From the NCBI GenBank assembly GCA_035934015.1, contig DASYYH010000023.1:1-64000 (forward strand): a DNA stretch of 64,000 nt, written 5' to 3'. The translations under genes and the position numbers were made by a program. Each line of letters starts with the position of its first letter. The first letter of the stretch is position 1. The notes beneath the pieces were generated by a model that was given only the letters and a program-made list of their open reading frames with translations, was not told the origin of the DNA and did not search any database. Positions 25,059-34,820 of this stretch are shown one piece after another. The DNA comes from Candidatus Acidiferrales bacterium (GTDB lineage: Bacteria > Acidobacteriota > Terriglobia > Acidiferrales > UBA7541).

Positions 25059-27746
25059 TTATTCATAGCGGAGAGCAACCATTGGGTCCACTTTCATGGC
25101 GCGGCGAGCGGGAATGTAGCATGCGGCGAGGGCGACGAGCGTGAGCACGATCGAGACGCCGAGGAATGTGACGGGATCGGTGGCGCTAACCCCGTAGAGA
25201 ATTTTTGACATCAGACGAGTCAATCCCGCCGAAAGCGCAAGGCCAGCCACCAAACCGTTTAGCGCGAGGCGCGCGGCCTGACCCAGGACCATCTTCATCA
25301 CATCCGTCCGTTGCGCGCCGAGCGCGATGCGCAGGCCGATTTCATGCGTCCGCTTGCCGACAACGTAGGAAATCACGCCGTAGATTCCTATGCTGGCGAG
25401 AATCAGCGCGAGCGTGGCGAAGACAGCCAGCAGAGCCATCGCGAAGCGCTGTGAGGCAAGTGAATGCGCGACGACGCTGTCCATGGTTTGTGCGTGAAAC
25501 ATGACCGCTTTGCTGTTGAATCCACGGACGGCGTCGCGAATCGCACCGGCGGTTGCATCCGGCGAACCCTGCGTGCGAACCACATAGCCAGTGAGGCTCA
25601 CCCAAGACTGAATTAAATTGTCGGGAAGCTGCGGAGCGGAAGCATAGAGCTCCACCCGCGTAAGCGAACGAGCATTTTCATCCAGACCGAATTGCTTAAC
25701 GTGACCGACTATGCCGACGACTTGAAGCTGTGTGTAGACGGCGTCGAAATTAAGTCGCTTGCCAATGGGATCCTGATTGCCGAAGTATTTGCGAGCGAAA
25801 TCTTCGTCGATGACGCAGACCCCTTGGGAATTGGCGTCATCCTGCGCCGTGAGGAAGCGTCCGCGTAGCAGTGGAATCTTCATCACCTTCAGGTAATCGG
25901 GGCCCACGAGATACCACAGGGAGAGGGGCATGATGTTACTGTTCGCCGGCTTCGGTTGTCCGTCGAGCCAAAAGTTCAGATCATACCGGTCGCCCATGGG
26001 GAATGCGGCGTTCATCAGCGAAACGGACTGAACGCCGGGAGCAGCGGCGATTTTGTCAGAGAGCTGGCGAAAGCTGGCACGAATCTGCGCCGGACTGCTG
26101 GTGGCAGTGGTAGGCGGAAACCCGACGTTGAAGCTGAGCACGTTGTGCGGATCGAAGCCCGGATTGACGCTCCAGAGGCCGACGAGAGTGCGAATCGTGA
26201 GTCCTGCGCCAACAAGCAGGACAACAGTAAGTGCCATTTCGACCACGATAAAGACACCCTGAGTGCGATAACGTACGCCACTTTCACCGCGGCCCCCCTC
26301 TTTGAGAGTTTCGTGCAAATCGGGTCGCGAAATTTTGAGAGCAGGGGCGAGGCCAAAGAGAACTCCAGCGAGAAGGGAGACGATCAAGGTGAAGAGAGGG
26401 ACGTGCGGGTCCAAGCGCACGTCGCTGGCGCGCGGCAAAGCGCTGGGAAGCATCGACAGCGCCGCGCGCGTTCCCCACGAAGCCAGCAGCAAACCGAGCG
26501 CGCCGCCAGTCACCGCCAGCAGAACACTCTCCGTCAACAATTGGCGGATGACGCGGCCCTGCCTGGCACCGAGCGCGGCGCGAATGGCGAATTCGCGGAC
26601 ACGTCCGGTAGAGCGCGCGAGCAGCAAGTTGGCAACGTTGACGCAGGCAATCAGCAGCACGAAGCCGACTGCGGCGAGCAGCACCAGAAGGAACGGCCGG
26701 ATATCTCGCACCATGACTTCCTTGAGCGGCGTAACGCGGATGTCCTGGTCTTTGTCTGTATCGGGATAGGCGACCGCAAGACTGTGCGCCATGGCATCCA
26801 TGTCTCCGCGAGCCTGAGCCAGCGAGACGCCCGCCTTCAGCCGCCCAATGGCAAAAGTTCCCGGATGAAATTTGCGATCCGTCATCCACGGGTTCTTGTC
26901 GGCGCCGATGGGGACGAAGACGTCGCTCACTCGGTAAGAAATGTTCTCGCAGCAGAAATAGAAATTCTCCGGAAGCACGCCGACAACGGTGTAGTCCGTG
27001 CCGTCAAAGTTGATGGCTTTGCCGAGGATGTCCGGCGAGCCGCCGAATTTCGTTTTCCAGAAGCCACCGCTGAGAATCACGGCGGGAGGGCCGTTCAATT
27101 GATCTTCCGCAGGCGAAAAATTCCGGCCGAGAACTGGAGTGACGCCGAGAGTAGGGAAAAAGGCGGAAGAAACTTCCGTAACGGAGACGCGCTCGGGTTC
27201 GCCCTGGCCGAGGAGATTAAAACTGACCTCTGATTCGTAAGCTGCGAGCGAAGAGAAAGAATGATTGTCGCGCACTAGGTCGAGATAGTCCGGATACGAG
27301 ACCCAGGTTTCTGGAATCGCGGAACTCGTATTGCTTACGAGGACGACTTGCTCCGGATGCGGATACGGCAGGGGATTGAGCAAAACTCCGTTGACTACGG
27401 AGAAAAGCGCGGTGTTGGCGCCGATGCCGAGGGCGAGAGTGAGGACGGCGACGGCGGTAAAACCGGAGGATTTGCGCAGCATGCGCAGAGCGAAGCGAAC
27501 GTCCTGCCAGAGTGTTTCGAGAAACGGCAGGCTGCGGCGATCGCGATAGAGTTCCTTGGCCTGTTCCATGCCGCCGGAGGCGATGAGCGCCTGGCGGCGA
27601 GCTTCGACGGGAGCGAGGCCGCGGCGAATGTTTTCGTCGACGTGCATCTGGAGATGACTTTCGAGCTCGTCGGCCAATTCGCGGTCGCGCGCGGAACCGT
27701 AGAACAGACCACAGAAACGCGAAAAAAAAGCGCGAATGGATTTCAT
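25059..27746 (-). CDS. ADOP-type orphan MacB/FtsX permease (paralogue 2)
   Basis: The 895-residue protein has the same architecture as the gene at 22143: RDRELADELESHLQMHVDEN, LPFLETLWQDVRFALRMLRK, FTAVAVLTLALGIGANTALF, a central membrane block (ANLLLARSTGRVREFAIRAA), and a C-terminal repeat (GKRTHEIGLRIALGAQRTDV) ending KVDPMVALRYE. The core domains differ more than the ends, so it is an older duplicate. ATG 27746 has GGAGG 8 bases upstream; upstream frames are rejected. padR is 121 bases upstream on the same strand, the usual ADOP arrangement. Confidence 0.92.
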   Translation of the reverse strand: MKSIRAFFSRFCGLFYGSARDRELADELESHLQMHVDENIRRGLAPVEARRQALIASGGMEQAKELYRDRRSLPFLETLWQDVRFALRMLRKSSGFTAVAVLTLALGIGANTALFSVVNGVLLNPLPYPHPEQVVLVSNTSSAIPETWVSYPDYLDLVRDNHSFSSLAAYESEVSFNLLGQGEPERVSVTEVSSAFFPTLGVTPVLGRNFSPAEDQLNGPPAVILSGGFWKTKFGGSPDILGKAINFDGTDYTVVGVLPENFYFCCENISYRVSDVFVPIGADKNPWMTDRKFHPGTFAIGRLKAGVSLAQARGDMDAMAHSLAVAYPDTDKDQDIRVTPLKEVMVRDIRPFLLVLLAAVGFVLLIACVNVANLLLARSTGRVREFAIRAALGARQGRVIRQLLTESVLLAVTGGALGLLLASWGTRAALSMLPSALPRASDVRLDPHVPLFTLIVSLLAGVLFGLAPALKISRPDLHETLKEGGRGESGVRYRTQGVFIVVEMALTVVLLVGAGLTIRTLVGLWSVNPGFDPHNVLSFNVGFPPTTATSSPAQIRASFRQLSDKIAAAPGVQSVSLMNAAFPMGDRYDLNFWLDGQPKPANSNIMPLSLWYLVGPDYLKVMKIPLLRGRFLTAQDDANSQGVCVIDEDFARKYFGNQDPIGKRLNFDAVYTQLQVVGIVGHVKQFGLDENARSLTRVELYASAPQLPDNLIQSWVSLTGYVVRTQGSPDATAGAIRDAVRGFNSKAVMFHAQTMDSVVAHSLASQRFAMALLAVFATLALILASIGIYGVISYVVGKRTHEIGLRIALGAQRTDVMKMVLGQAARLALNGLVAGLALSAGLTRLMSKILYGVSATDPVTFLGVSIVLTLVALAACYIPARRAMKVDPMVALRYE

Positions 27747-27867
27747 GGCACGATCCTCCGGCGGAGACCAAGAAATTGACTCCATCGCGCAAAAGGCGCG
27801 CGCGAATAGGAAGAGCAATGATTCTGCAACCGGCTTCCTGGCGGTGCAGGGCAGGCGCGGAGGGATT

Positions 27868-28215
27868 TCACGAGCGTTCTCCTTCAGGCGATAAGAAGCG
27901 CGCCACGATGGCGGTGGTTTGCTCCCATTCGCGCGCGGCGAGCTCGACGCGCTTTTTGCCGGCGCGTGTCAGCCGGTAAAATTTCGCGCGGCGATTGTTG
28001 TCGGAAACACCCCATTCGGAGGCGATGTAGCCTTCCTGCTCGAGTTTGAGGAGCGCGGGATAAAGCGTGCCGTAATTGACGGAGAGGAGATTGCCGCTGG
28101 TCTGCTCGATGCGGCGGGCGATGCCGTAGCCGTGGAGAGGGCCGAGGACTTCGAGCGTCTTGAGAGCCATCAGCGCCAGGGTTCCTTGCCAGACGTCGGT
28201 CTTGTCGTTGGTCAT
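27868..28215 (-). CDS. PadR-family transcriptional regulator
   Basis: The 115-residue protein has a winged-helix DNA-binding domain: WQGTLALMALKTLEVLGPLHGYGIA, then SVNYGTLYPALLKLEQEGYI, with a short C-terminal dimer helix. PadR proteins usually repress neighbouring transporter genes, so the ADOP genes downstream are likely targets. ATG 28215 is preferred over TTG 28224 because AGGAG is 12 bases before it. A dyad at 28256-28270 is a candidate autoregulatory operator. Confidence 0.92.
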   Translation of the reverse strand: MTNDKTDVWQGTLALMALKTLEVLGPLHGYGIARRIEQTSGNLLSVNYGTLYPALLKLEQEGYIASEWGVSDNNRRAKFYRLTRAGKKRVELAAREWEQTTAIVARFLSPEGERS

Positions 28216-28535
28216 AAAATTCAAACGCTCCTATTGGAAAGCCAGAGGGAGGATGCCATACTTTCTATGGGGAAGCAATAGGAAAAATTGGCCTCGCGCG
28301 GGTGGCGGAAACCTTGCTTCTTTGGGGGCGCGAGTACGACGGTACCGTTGCGGAGGCGCGGCGCGGCTTCTATAGTTTCCATTGGATGCGGCATTCCCAG
28401 TGGTGTGCCCGGGGAACGCTCAGGCAGGTCGGGAAAGGTGTGCGGAACGCAAGCTGGGAGTTGCGTTTCGGCGGCTCGCGCTGAATTGCGTTTTTCCGGG
28501 CGTGTGGTCCGCCGGTGTGCTAAGGGAGCTATGAA
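28216..28535. other. Divergent intergenic region between padR and the c-di-GMP gene
   Basis: It holds the promoters of both genes. The candidate PadR operator is at 28256-28270. AAGGGAG at 28522-28528 is the ribosome-binding site for the TTG start at 28536. Plus-strand open frames at 28288-28542 have no family features. Confidence 0.5.
28256..28270. promoter_or_regulatory. Candidate PadR operator (inverted repeat)
   Basis: CCATA-CTTTC-TATGG is a perfect dyad 41 bases upstream of padR. A second pair, CTATTG (28231-28236) and CAATAG (28276-28281), encloses it. The position fits PadR autoregulation; binding is inferred. Confidence 0.4.
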
Positions 28536-31500
28536 TTGCTGAGTTCGACCGGAATCATGGGAGCGGTATTGCTGGCTGGAACGGTTCTTCTCGCCGCTTT
28601 CTTTACGTATGTCTACGTGCTGAAGCGGCAAGGCTATCTCCTGGTCTGGGCCGCGGCCTGGCTGCTTATTGGATTGACGTCGCTGACGCGAATGCTCGCC
28701 GGATGGCCATCGCTGTCGGCGTGGGCTTCTTCGTTCGAAGCCTGGCTGATGACGATTGCCGCGCTCCTGTTCTTGCTATCTGCGCGAATCTACGCGCGGG
28801 CGACGCTCCGGCTTCCGATTGCGCTGGGAATCGCGGTGCTAAGCGCGTTCTGGGCTGTGGCAGACGTAAGAAGCTGGGTCACTGTGTCGCCGTATCTGGG
28901 AGTGGCGCTCCTGCTGCTGGTTGTCGCGCGCGTATTCTGGATGGAAGGAAAGAAGCGCGATTCTCCTTCGGATTTTCTGCTGGCAAGCTCGTTTGCGGTT
29001 TGGGGCTTGCTGACCATCGGGATGCTTTTCCAAAATCGGGGCGCGTGGTTCGAGAATGTCGATCTACGCCTGCCGCTGCTCGTGCCGGAATTTTTCTGCG
29101 GCGTGCTGATGGTGATGGCGGTCTATGAGGAAGAGCGTCACCGCGTGGAACGGAACATGCTGGCGCTCTCAAATCTCAATCTGGCGACTTCGAGTTTTGT
29201 CGGCGCGGAGATTCAAAAAATGCTGGCGCAGGCGCTGGATCGCGTGCTTAACGTGGCGCGAATTCCCAGCGGCGCGCTTTGCCTGCACTACGGAGATGCG
29301 CAAGGCCCAATTTCCGTGGTTACCACGGGCCTGACCGACGCATTCAGCGCCAAAGTGCTGGAAGAAAATCTCCAAGATCCCATCGTGAAGCTCGTAGCGC
29401 GTCTCGGCGGGCTGGTCGTGTTGCGCGACCTATCGCGAGATGGAGACTGGGAGGCGCTGGAGCGCGAGCCTTCGTTCCGGCGAATCCGCGAGCTCTTGCT
29501 GGCACAGAATCTGCGCACGGTCGTGGGAATCAGCCTGCAGGCCAAGGAGCGCATACTCGGCGTGCTGCTGCTGGGGACGCCGGACAACCGCCAGTTTACG
29601 CCTTCGGAATTACGGCTGCTGCTGGCCCTGGGCTATCAGATCGGAATGGCCGTGGAGAACAGCTACCTGATCCAGCAGACATCGCGGCGCAGCGAGGAGC
29701 TGCATATCCTGAACGACATCGGCCAGGCGATGAGTTCGACGCTCGACAGCGATGCGCTGCTCGAGACGATCTACAGCGAGATGCGCCGGCTGTTTGACGT
29801 TAGCAGCTTTTATATCGCACTCAACGACACGCGGCGAGGCCAGATCCGCTATGAGCTGGAGGTGGAAGAGAACGTTCGGCAGGAGAAACATTCGCGCCCG
29901 GCCACGAACCGCCTGACGGAGTACATTATTCGCGAACGGCAGCCGCTGCTGATTCGCGAAAATTTCACGGCCGAAGTTCACAGGCTCGGCGCGACCCCCG
30001 GGCGCATCGCGGGCAGTTTCTGCGGGGTTCCGATCATTCTTTATGACTGCGCCATAGGCGTGATGGCCATTCACAGCAAGCAGGAGCGGATGTTTGACGA
30101 AAGCCATATGGAGTTGATGCGTCTGCTGGCCAGCCAGGCCGGTGTGGCCATAGAGAACGCGCGCCTCTTCGCCGAAGAGCAGAAGAAGTCGCGCCACTTG
30201 ACTCTGCTGAACAAAATCTCGGGACACGCCATCATGACGCTGAATCCCGAGGAAATGCTTACGAAGGTTGCCGAAGAACTGGAGCACGAGTTCACCTACG
30301 ACCATCTCGGCATCGCCACGATGGATTACTCCGCCAAAGAATTGCTGATTCAGGCCGAGGCAGGCAAGCGGCGGGACGCCGTCGGACGGCGAATCGCGCT
30401 GGGCGAAGGCTTGATCGGGATCGTTGCGCGAAACGGGCAAACGACGATGGTGCGGGAGGTCGGTCCTACGACACCGCAGCCGTTGCTGCCCGCGTCTGTA
30501 TCCGCGATCGCCCTGCCGATCAATTGCGCCGATAATTTGCTGGGCGTGCTTTACGCGGAGTCCTCCGAACCTTCGGACTTTCGCGACGAGGAAATTCAAT
30601 TGCTGCGAACGCTCGCCGACCTTTTCGCGGGCGCGCTGCAGAACGCCGTTACGTTCCAAAAAGCACAAGAGCAGGCCATCACGGACGGCCTGACGGGCGT
30701 CAAGACGCACCGTTTCCTGATGGAAGCTCTGTCAGCGGAATGGAAGCGCTCGACGCGCGCGAGCCGCCCGTTTGCTCTTGTGTTGATGGACCTCGACCGG
30801 TTCAAATTCGTCAACGATTTTTACGGGCACCTGGAAGGCGACGTGGTCTTGCAGCGCGTCGGCTTGATTCTCGAACAGAACTGCCGCCGCTCAGACGTCG
30901 TGGCGCGCTACGGCGGCGACGAATTCGTGATTCTGATGCCGGAGACCAATATCGAGCAGGCGCGGCAAATCGCCGGGAAGCTGCGGAGCTGGGTGGCTTC
31001 CGATCCACTGCTTCGCGACAAGAACATCACAGCGAGCTTCGGCATCGCCTGCTTCCCAACGCACGGCTCAACGCCGCAGGAACTGATTCAGGTGGCCGAT
31101 GCATCGATGTATTTGTCGAAACACCAGGGCGGCAATGCCGTGTTTACCGCGGAAACACGCGCGCCGGGCGCTTCAAAGAAATGGAAGCGCGACGTCTTGG
31201 AGGCGTACCTGGGTGTAATGCTCCATCGCCAATTTTCCACTGGCCCGGAAGCATTCGACGAAATCTACCGGCGCATCGAGCAATTTTCACAGTCGCTTAA
31301 TGAACAAAATCGCGCCGGGTCTTTTGAAAGGCTTCCGACGGCAATCGTCGAGATGATGACTTCGCTCGCTAACGCCGTAGATGCCAAGGACCAATACACG
31401 CACGGGCACTCGAAGAAGGTTTCGACCTATGCGGCGATGATTGCGCAGGCCGCGGGATTGAAGCCCATCGAAGTCGAAGAAGTTCGCCTTGCGGGATTGT

Positions 31501-31949
31501 TGCACGATGTCGGGAAAGTAGGCATTCCCGAAGATATCTTGAATAAAGCGGGACCACTGGACGCCGACGAGTGGGAGACGATGAAGTCACACACGATTCT
31601 CGGCTGGAAGATTCTGGACCCGCTCGTGGAACTGAGCAACGTGCGCGAAATGGTGAAGCATCACCACGAGTTTTTTGATGGTTCGGGCTATCCCGACCAA
31701 CTGGATCGCGAGCGCATCCCGCTGGGCGCGAGAATCATCGGCGTCGCTGACGCGTACGACACAATCACTTCGCCGCGCGTCTATAAGAAAGCGCGCGCAG
31801 CCGAACCGGCACTGGCGGAGATCCAGCGCTGCGCCGGAGCGCAGTTTGACCCCGAGCTTGTCGAATTGTTCGTCGCGGCAATCCGCAAGCGGCCTCAGCC
31901 CGTTCTGGAATCGGTCCCGCCCGACGGCGTAGCCGACGATTCTCTCTAA
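28536..31949 (+). CDS. Membrane GAF-GGDEF-HD-GYP cyclic-di-GMP protein
   Basis: The 1137-residue protein has an N-terminal membrane sensor of six to seven helices (about 5-200). Two or three GAF-type domains follow (about 215-380, 395-555, 565-720). The GGDEF domain has RYGGDEFVIL (about 790) and an RRSD inhibitory I-site five residues before it. The HD-GYP domain has LLHDVGKVGIP (about 988) and HHHEFFDGSGYP (about 1041). It therefore carries motifs for both making and degrading cyclic-di-GMP. The start is TTG 28536, with GGGAG 7 bases upstream; ATG 28557 is an alternative. Confidence 0.92.
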   Translation: MLSSTGIMGAVLLAGTVLLAAFFTYVYVLKRQGYLLVWAAAWLLIGLTSLTRMLAGWPSLSAWASSFEAWLMTIAALLFLLSARIYARATLRLPIALGIAVLSAFWAVADVRSWVTVSPYLGVALLLLVVARVFWMEGKKRDSPSDFLLASSFAVWGLLTIGMLFQNRGAWFENVDLRLPLLVPEFFCGVLMVMAVYEEERHRVERNMLALSNLNLATSSFVGAEIQKMLAQALDRVLNVARIPSGALCLHYGDAQGPISVVTTGLTDAFSAKVLEENLQDPIVKLVARLGGLVVLRDLSRDGDWEALEREPSFRRIRELLLAQNLRTVVGISLQAKERILGVLLLGTPDNRQFTPSELRLLLALGYQIGMAVENSYLIQQTSRRSEELHILNDIGQAMSSTLDSDALLETIYSEMRRLFDVSSFYIALNDTRRGQIRYELEVEENVRQEKHSRPATNRLTEYIIRERQPLLIRENFTAEVHRLGATPGRIAGSFCGVPIILYDCAIGVMAIHSKQERMFDESHMELMRLLASQAGVAIENARLFAEEQKKSRHLTLLNKISGHAIMTLNPEEMLTKVAEELEHEFTYDHLGIATMDYSAKELLIQAEAGKRRDAVGRRIALGEGLIGIVARNGQTTMVREVGPTTPQPLLPASVSAIALPINCADNLLGVLYAESSEPSDFRDEEIQLLRTLADLFAGALQNAVTFQKAQEQAITDGLTGVKTHRFLMEALSAEWKRSTRASRPFALVLMDLDRFKFVNDFYGHLEGDVVLQRVGLILEQNCRRSDVVARYGGDEFVILMPETNIEQARQIAGKLRSWVASDPLLRDKNITASFGIACFPTHGSTPQELIQVADASMYLSKHQGGNAVFTAETRAPGASKKWKRDVLEAYLGVMLHRQFSTGPEAFDEIYRRIEQFSQSLNEQNRAGSFERLPTAIVEMMTSLANAVDAKDQYTHGHSKKVSTYAAMIAQAAGLKPIEVEEVRLAGLLHDVGKVGIPEDILNKAGPLDADEWETMKSHTILGWKILDPLVELSNVREMVKHHHEFFDGSGYPDQLDRERIPLGARIIGVADAYDTITSPRVYKKARAAEPALAEIQRCAGAQFDPELVELFVAAIRKRPQPVLESVPPDGVADDSL

Positions 31950-32006
31950 TCTCGCGAGACTTGATTCCTGCCTCGATCTTCCGCATGCTTCTTGCAGGAG
32001 GATGGT

Positions 32007-32426
32007 ATGGCTGTCCAGACGGCAACTGTAAAATGGGTGGAAAAGGAACAATTTCTGGCAACGCTGCCTTCCGGCCACGTGGTGCCGGTTGATTCGGATC
32101 GCGAGCACAACTCCGCGCCGGGACCGATGGAGCTGATGCTTGCGTCATTGGGATCGTGTTCGGCGACGGACATTGTTCTGATTCTGGCAAAGAAGCGGCA
32201 GAAGCTCGAATCGCTTGAAATTATAATTCAGGGGGAACGTGCGGCGGATCCGCCGACGGTTTGGAAGAAACTGGAATTGATCTACCGCCTGCGCGGAAAA
32301 CTCGAAGAAAAGGCCGTGAAGGATGCCATCCATTTGAGCCTCGAAAAATATTGCGGGGCGGCGGCAACGCTGCGCAAGACCGCGGATTTGACTTTTCGCT
32401 ACGAAATCCTGCCGGGAGAGAAATAA
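32007..32426 (+). CDS. OsmC-family peroxide-reducing protein
   Basis: The 139-residue protein has both conserved cysteines, in SLGSCSATDIVLILAKKR and EKYCGAAATL. OsmC/Ohr/YhfA proteins reduce organic hydroperoxides or bind thiol groups; the exact subgroup is uncertain (it looks closer to YhfA). GGAGG lies before ATG 32007. It follows the cyclic-di-GMP gene by 57 bases. Confidence 0.88.
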   Translation: MAVQTATVKWVEKEQFLATLPSGHVVPVDSDREHNSAPGPMELMLASLGSCSATDIVLILAKKRQKLESLEIIIQGERAADPPTVWKKLELIYRLRGKLEEKAVKDAIHLSLEKYCGAAATLRKTADLTFRYEILPGEK

Positions 32427-32458
32427 ACCGAGCGACTTGAGGTGAGCGAGTCTTTTTC

Positions 32459-32488
32459 TTGGAAGTCCTCGCGAGGATTGCGTACAAT
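32459..32488 (+). promoter_or_regulatory. Candidate sigma70-type promoter of fabH
   Basis: TTGGAA (32459-32464) and TACAAT (32483-32488) are separated by 18 bases. The start codon is 31 bases after the -10. Confidence 0.5.
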
Positions 32489-32518
32489 CGCGGACTGCGC
32501 TGACGCAGGGGGAATCTT

Positions 32519-33517
32519 ATGGGCAAACGGATCGCGGCGAAAATCATGGGAGTGACGGGTTACCTGCCGCCGCGCGTAATGACAAATTTCGATCTCGAAA
32601 AGATCGTGGACACATCGGACGAATGGATTCGCACGCGCACAGGCATCCGCGAGCGGCACTACGTGGATCCCGGAATGGCCGCGTCGCACATGGCCACGGC
32701 CGCAGCGATGGAGTTGCTGAAAACCAAGAACGTAAATGCCGAAGAAATCGAGATGATCATCGTGGCTTCGGTGACACCGGACATGATGTTTCCGGCGACG
32801 GCCTGTCTGGTGCAAGATCGCATCGGCGCAAAAAACGCCTGGGGTTTCGATCTTTCTGGCGCGTGTTCAGGATTTGTGTATGCGCTGACGGTGGGCAGCC
32901 AGTTTGTCGCCGCGGGCACACACCGCAAGGTGCTCGTGATTGGATCGGATGTGATGACCTCGATCCTCGATTTCAAGGATCGCGCGACGTGCGTTCTTTT
33001 CGGAGACGGCGCCGGTGCAGTGCTGGTGGAGCGTGCGGAGTCCGACAAAGAAGGAATTATCGATTTTATGAACGACATCGATGGTTCCGGCGGCTGCAAT
33101 TTGTACATGCCCGCGGGCGGATCGCTGCATCCCCCGTCGGCAGAGACGGTCGAAAAGCGCATGCACTATGTGCATCAGGAAGGGCAGCAAGTCTTTAAAT
33201 ACGCAGTGAAACGTATGTGCGACGTCAGCGCCACGCTGCTCGAACGCAATGGGTTCACGAACCGCGACTTGGCCTTGCTCGTGCCGCATCAGGCGAACAT
33301 GCGCATCATTCGCGCGACGCAGGAGCGGCTGGAGCTTGATGACTCGAAAGTGATGATCAATATCGACCGCTACGGAAACACGACAGCGGCCACGATTCCG
33401 CTGGGCTTGCGCGACGCAGTGAACGAAAAAAGGCTCAAAAAGGGTGATCTCGTTCTGGTCGTTTCCGTCGGCGCGGGCTACACCACAGGCGGCATCCTCA
33501 TGCGCTGGGCATATTGA
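32519..33517 (+). CDS. fabH: 3-oxoacyl-ACP synthase III (FabH)
   Basis: The 332-residue thiolase-fold enzyme has the Cys-His-Asn triad: [12 protein letters not shown] (about Cys119), [11 protein letters not shown] (His) and [12 protein letters not shown] (Asn). [13 protein letters not shown] and a C-terminal [13 protein letters not shown] are also typical. FabH condenses acetyl-CoA (or a branched acyl-CoA) with malonyl-ACP to start fatty-acid synthesis. No other fab gene is adjacent. GGGGGAA precedes the ATG, and a promoter-like pair is at 32459-32488. Confidence 0.95.
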   Translation: MGKRIAAKIMGVTGYLPPRVMTNFDLEKIVDTSDEWIRTRTGIRERHYVDPGMAASHMATAAAMELLKTKNVNAEEIEMIIVASVTPDMMFPATACLVQDRIGAKNAWGFDLSGACSGFVYALTVGSQFVAAGTHRKVLVIGSDVMTSILDFKDRATCVLFGDGAGAVLVERAESDKEGIIDFMNDIDGSGGCNLYMPAGGSLHPPSAETVEKRMHYVHQEGQQVFKYAVKRMCDVSATLLERNGFTNRDLALLVPHQANMRIIRATQERLELDDSKVMINIDRYGNTTAATIPLGLRDAVNEKRLKKGDLVLVVSVGAGYTTGGILMRWAY

Positions 33518-33603
33518 ATCTGAAGATCTTCGTTGCCACGCGAGATGGCACCGTTAGTCCCCACGATAGACGTAAAATATTGATAATAATAATGGTTATG
33601 GTG

Positions 33604-34011
33604 TTAGTAAGAACGCAGTTCCGCGAGGTAGGCTTGGTTCGACCGCAGGCGGGCATCTATGGAAACAGCCACATAGCGCGTGCAGGCGGCCATTTCGCGC
33701 TGTGTCCAGCCGCTTCCGCTAGACAGGAAGGCCCCGGATAGCATGGACGCGAGGCGTACGGCGGCGTAATAGGCGCGAACAGGCCACAGGCTGAGGCTGT
33801 CGGAGGGATCCATCCCCGGGCACATGTGACTGATGGCCGCAATGACAGAGAAGTCATTTTGATTCAGTGCTTTAGGGAACGCCGCTCCGGCGAGCTGCAG
33901 GCGCTCGGAAACCGGCTGGGCTGCGACGCGAACCATGTTGGCGCGCCAGAAGAAAACGACGAACTGGGCCATCATGGCCGCGGATATCACGAGGATGAGG
34001 GCTGCTACCAT
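33604..34011 (-). CDS. Small membrane-anchored protein, unknown
   Basis: The 135-residue product has one N-terminal helix (MVAALILVISAAMMAQFVVF), then a soluble part with Arg/Ala-rich helices and the phrase MCPGMDPSDSLSLWPVRAYY. No family is recognised. The frame is open upstream to 34431, but that extension is antisense to the next gene and lacks protein-like character, so ATG 34011 was chosen. Convergent with fabH. Confidence 0.5.
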   Translation of the reverse strand: MVAALILVISAAMMAQFVVFFWRANMVRVAAQPVSERLQLAGAAFPKALNQNDFSVIAAISHMCPGMDPSDSLSLWPVRAYYAAVRLASMLSGAFLSSGSGWTQREMAACTRYVAVSIDARLRSNQAYLAELRSY

Positions 34012-34261
34012 AGTTTCGTGTACCAGTTTGATTGTGGCGAAATGCTTCGCCGAGGCCAATGGAACGACGGTACTCTCGAAATAGAACCTTTGCCTCTGAG
34101 CAAAGCGGTTCTTCGCTCTTTTTAAGGTCCCCGTTTGCACGTGCTTCCAGTGTCCCGAACTTGCTGTGGAATGCGGCGCCGATTTGAGATAGAAAATGGA
34201 CGCGTCTGCGAGGGCGAAAGCACGGCTGAGAACCCACGCAAAATGTGCAGGGAGGAACAAG

Positions 34262-34753
34262 ATGCGGGTATGGACGAAGCTGGCTGTCGGTTTGGGTATT
34301 CTCGCGACGACTCTGGGAGCCGCATCGGTTCCGGCCTTCGCGCAGTCGGCCCCGCCAGAGGCATACGCCATAAAAGACGTGCTTGAGAAGCAAGTTGCGG
34401 CGTGGAACCGCGGCGACATCCGGGGATTCATGGGTGGCTACCGGAAATCCGAGCGGACGGAGTTCGTCAGTGCCTCGGGAATTTTCCCGGGCTGGCAAGC
34501 GGTGCTCGACCGATATTTGCATTCGTATCCGGATCGCGCTGCCATGGGGCGCCTCACATTTTCCGGAATTGAAGTTCACGTTCTTTGTCCGGATGCGGCT
34601 TACGTCGTGGGGAAGTTCCGGCTCGACCGGCAGAGCGACACGCCCGAAGGCGTATTCACGCTGATTTTCCGCAAATTTCCGGAAGGGTGGCGAATCGTGA
34701 ATGACCATACCACGGCGTACCCTCCGCGAGCGGGCATGCGAAAGCCCTCTTGA
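34262..34753 (+). CDS. Secreted SnoaL-like (DUF4440) protein
   Basis: The 163-residue protein has a signal peptide (about 1-27, ending AFA-Q). One cystatin-like domain follows: AIKDVLEKQVAAWNRGDIRG, GWQAVLDRYLHSYPD, GRLTFSGIEVHVL, and FTLIFRKFPEGWRIVNDHT. No catalytic role can be assigned. GGGAGG lies 7 bases before ATG 34262; the earlier in-frame ATG 34196 lacks one. Confidence 0.8.
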   Translation: MRVWTKLAVGLGILATTLGAASVPAFAQSAPPEAYAIKDVLEKQVAAWNRGDIRGFMGGYRKSERTEFVSASGIFPGWQAVLDRYLHSYPDRAAMGRLTFSGIEVHVLCPDAAYVVGKFRLDRQSDTPEGVFTLIFRKFPEGWRIVNDHTTAYPPRAGMRKPS

Positions 34754-34820
34754 CGCGCAGGGTTAGCTGGTCGCGGCGCTTCCTCTGCCCTCTTCATTCG
34801 GCGATAATAGTTCGCTTGGC

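Noticed and set aside
24878-25078. 66-codon minus-strand open frame between the ADOP genes
   Set aside because: It runs through the ADOP relic in a different frame and has no protein features.
34012-34431. N-terminal extension of the small membrane protein at 33604
   Set aside because: Overlaps the divergent SnoaL-like gene, lacks protein-like character and has no ribosome-binding site; the helix begins at 34011.
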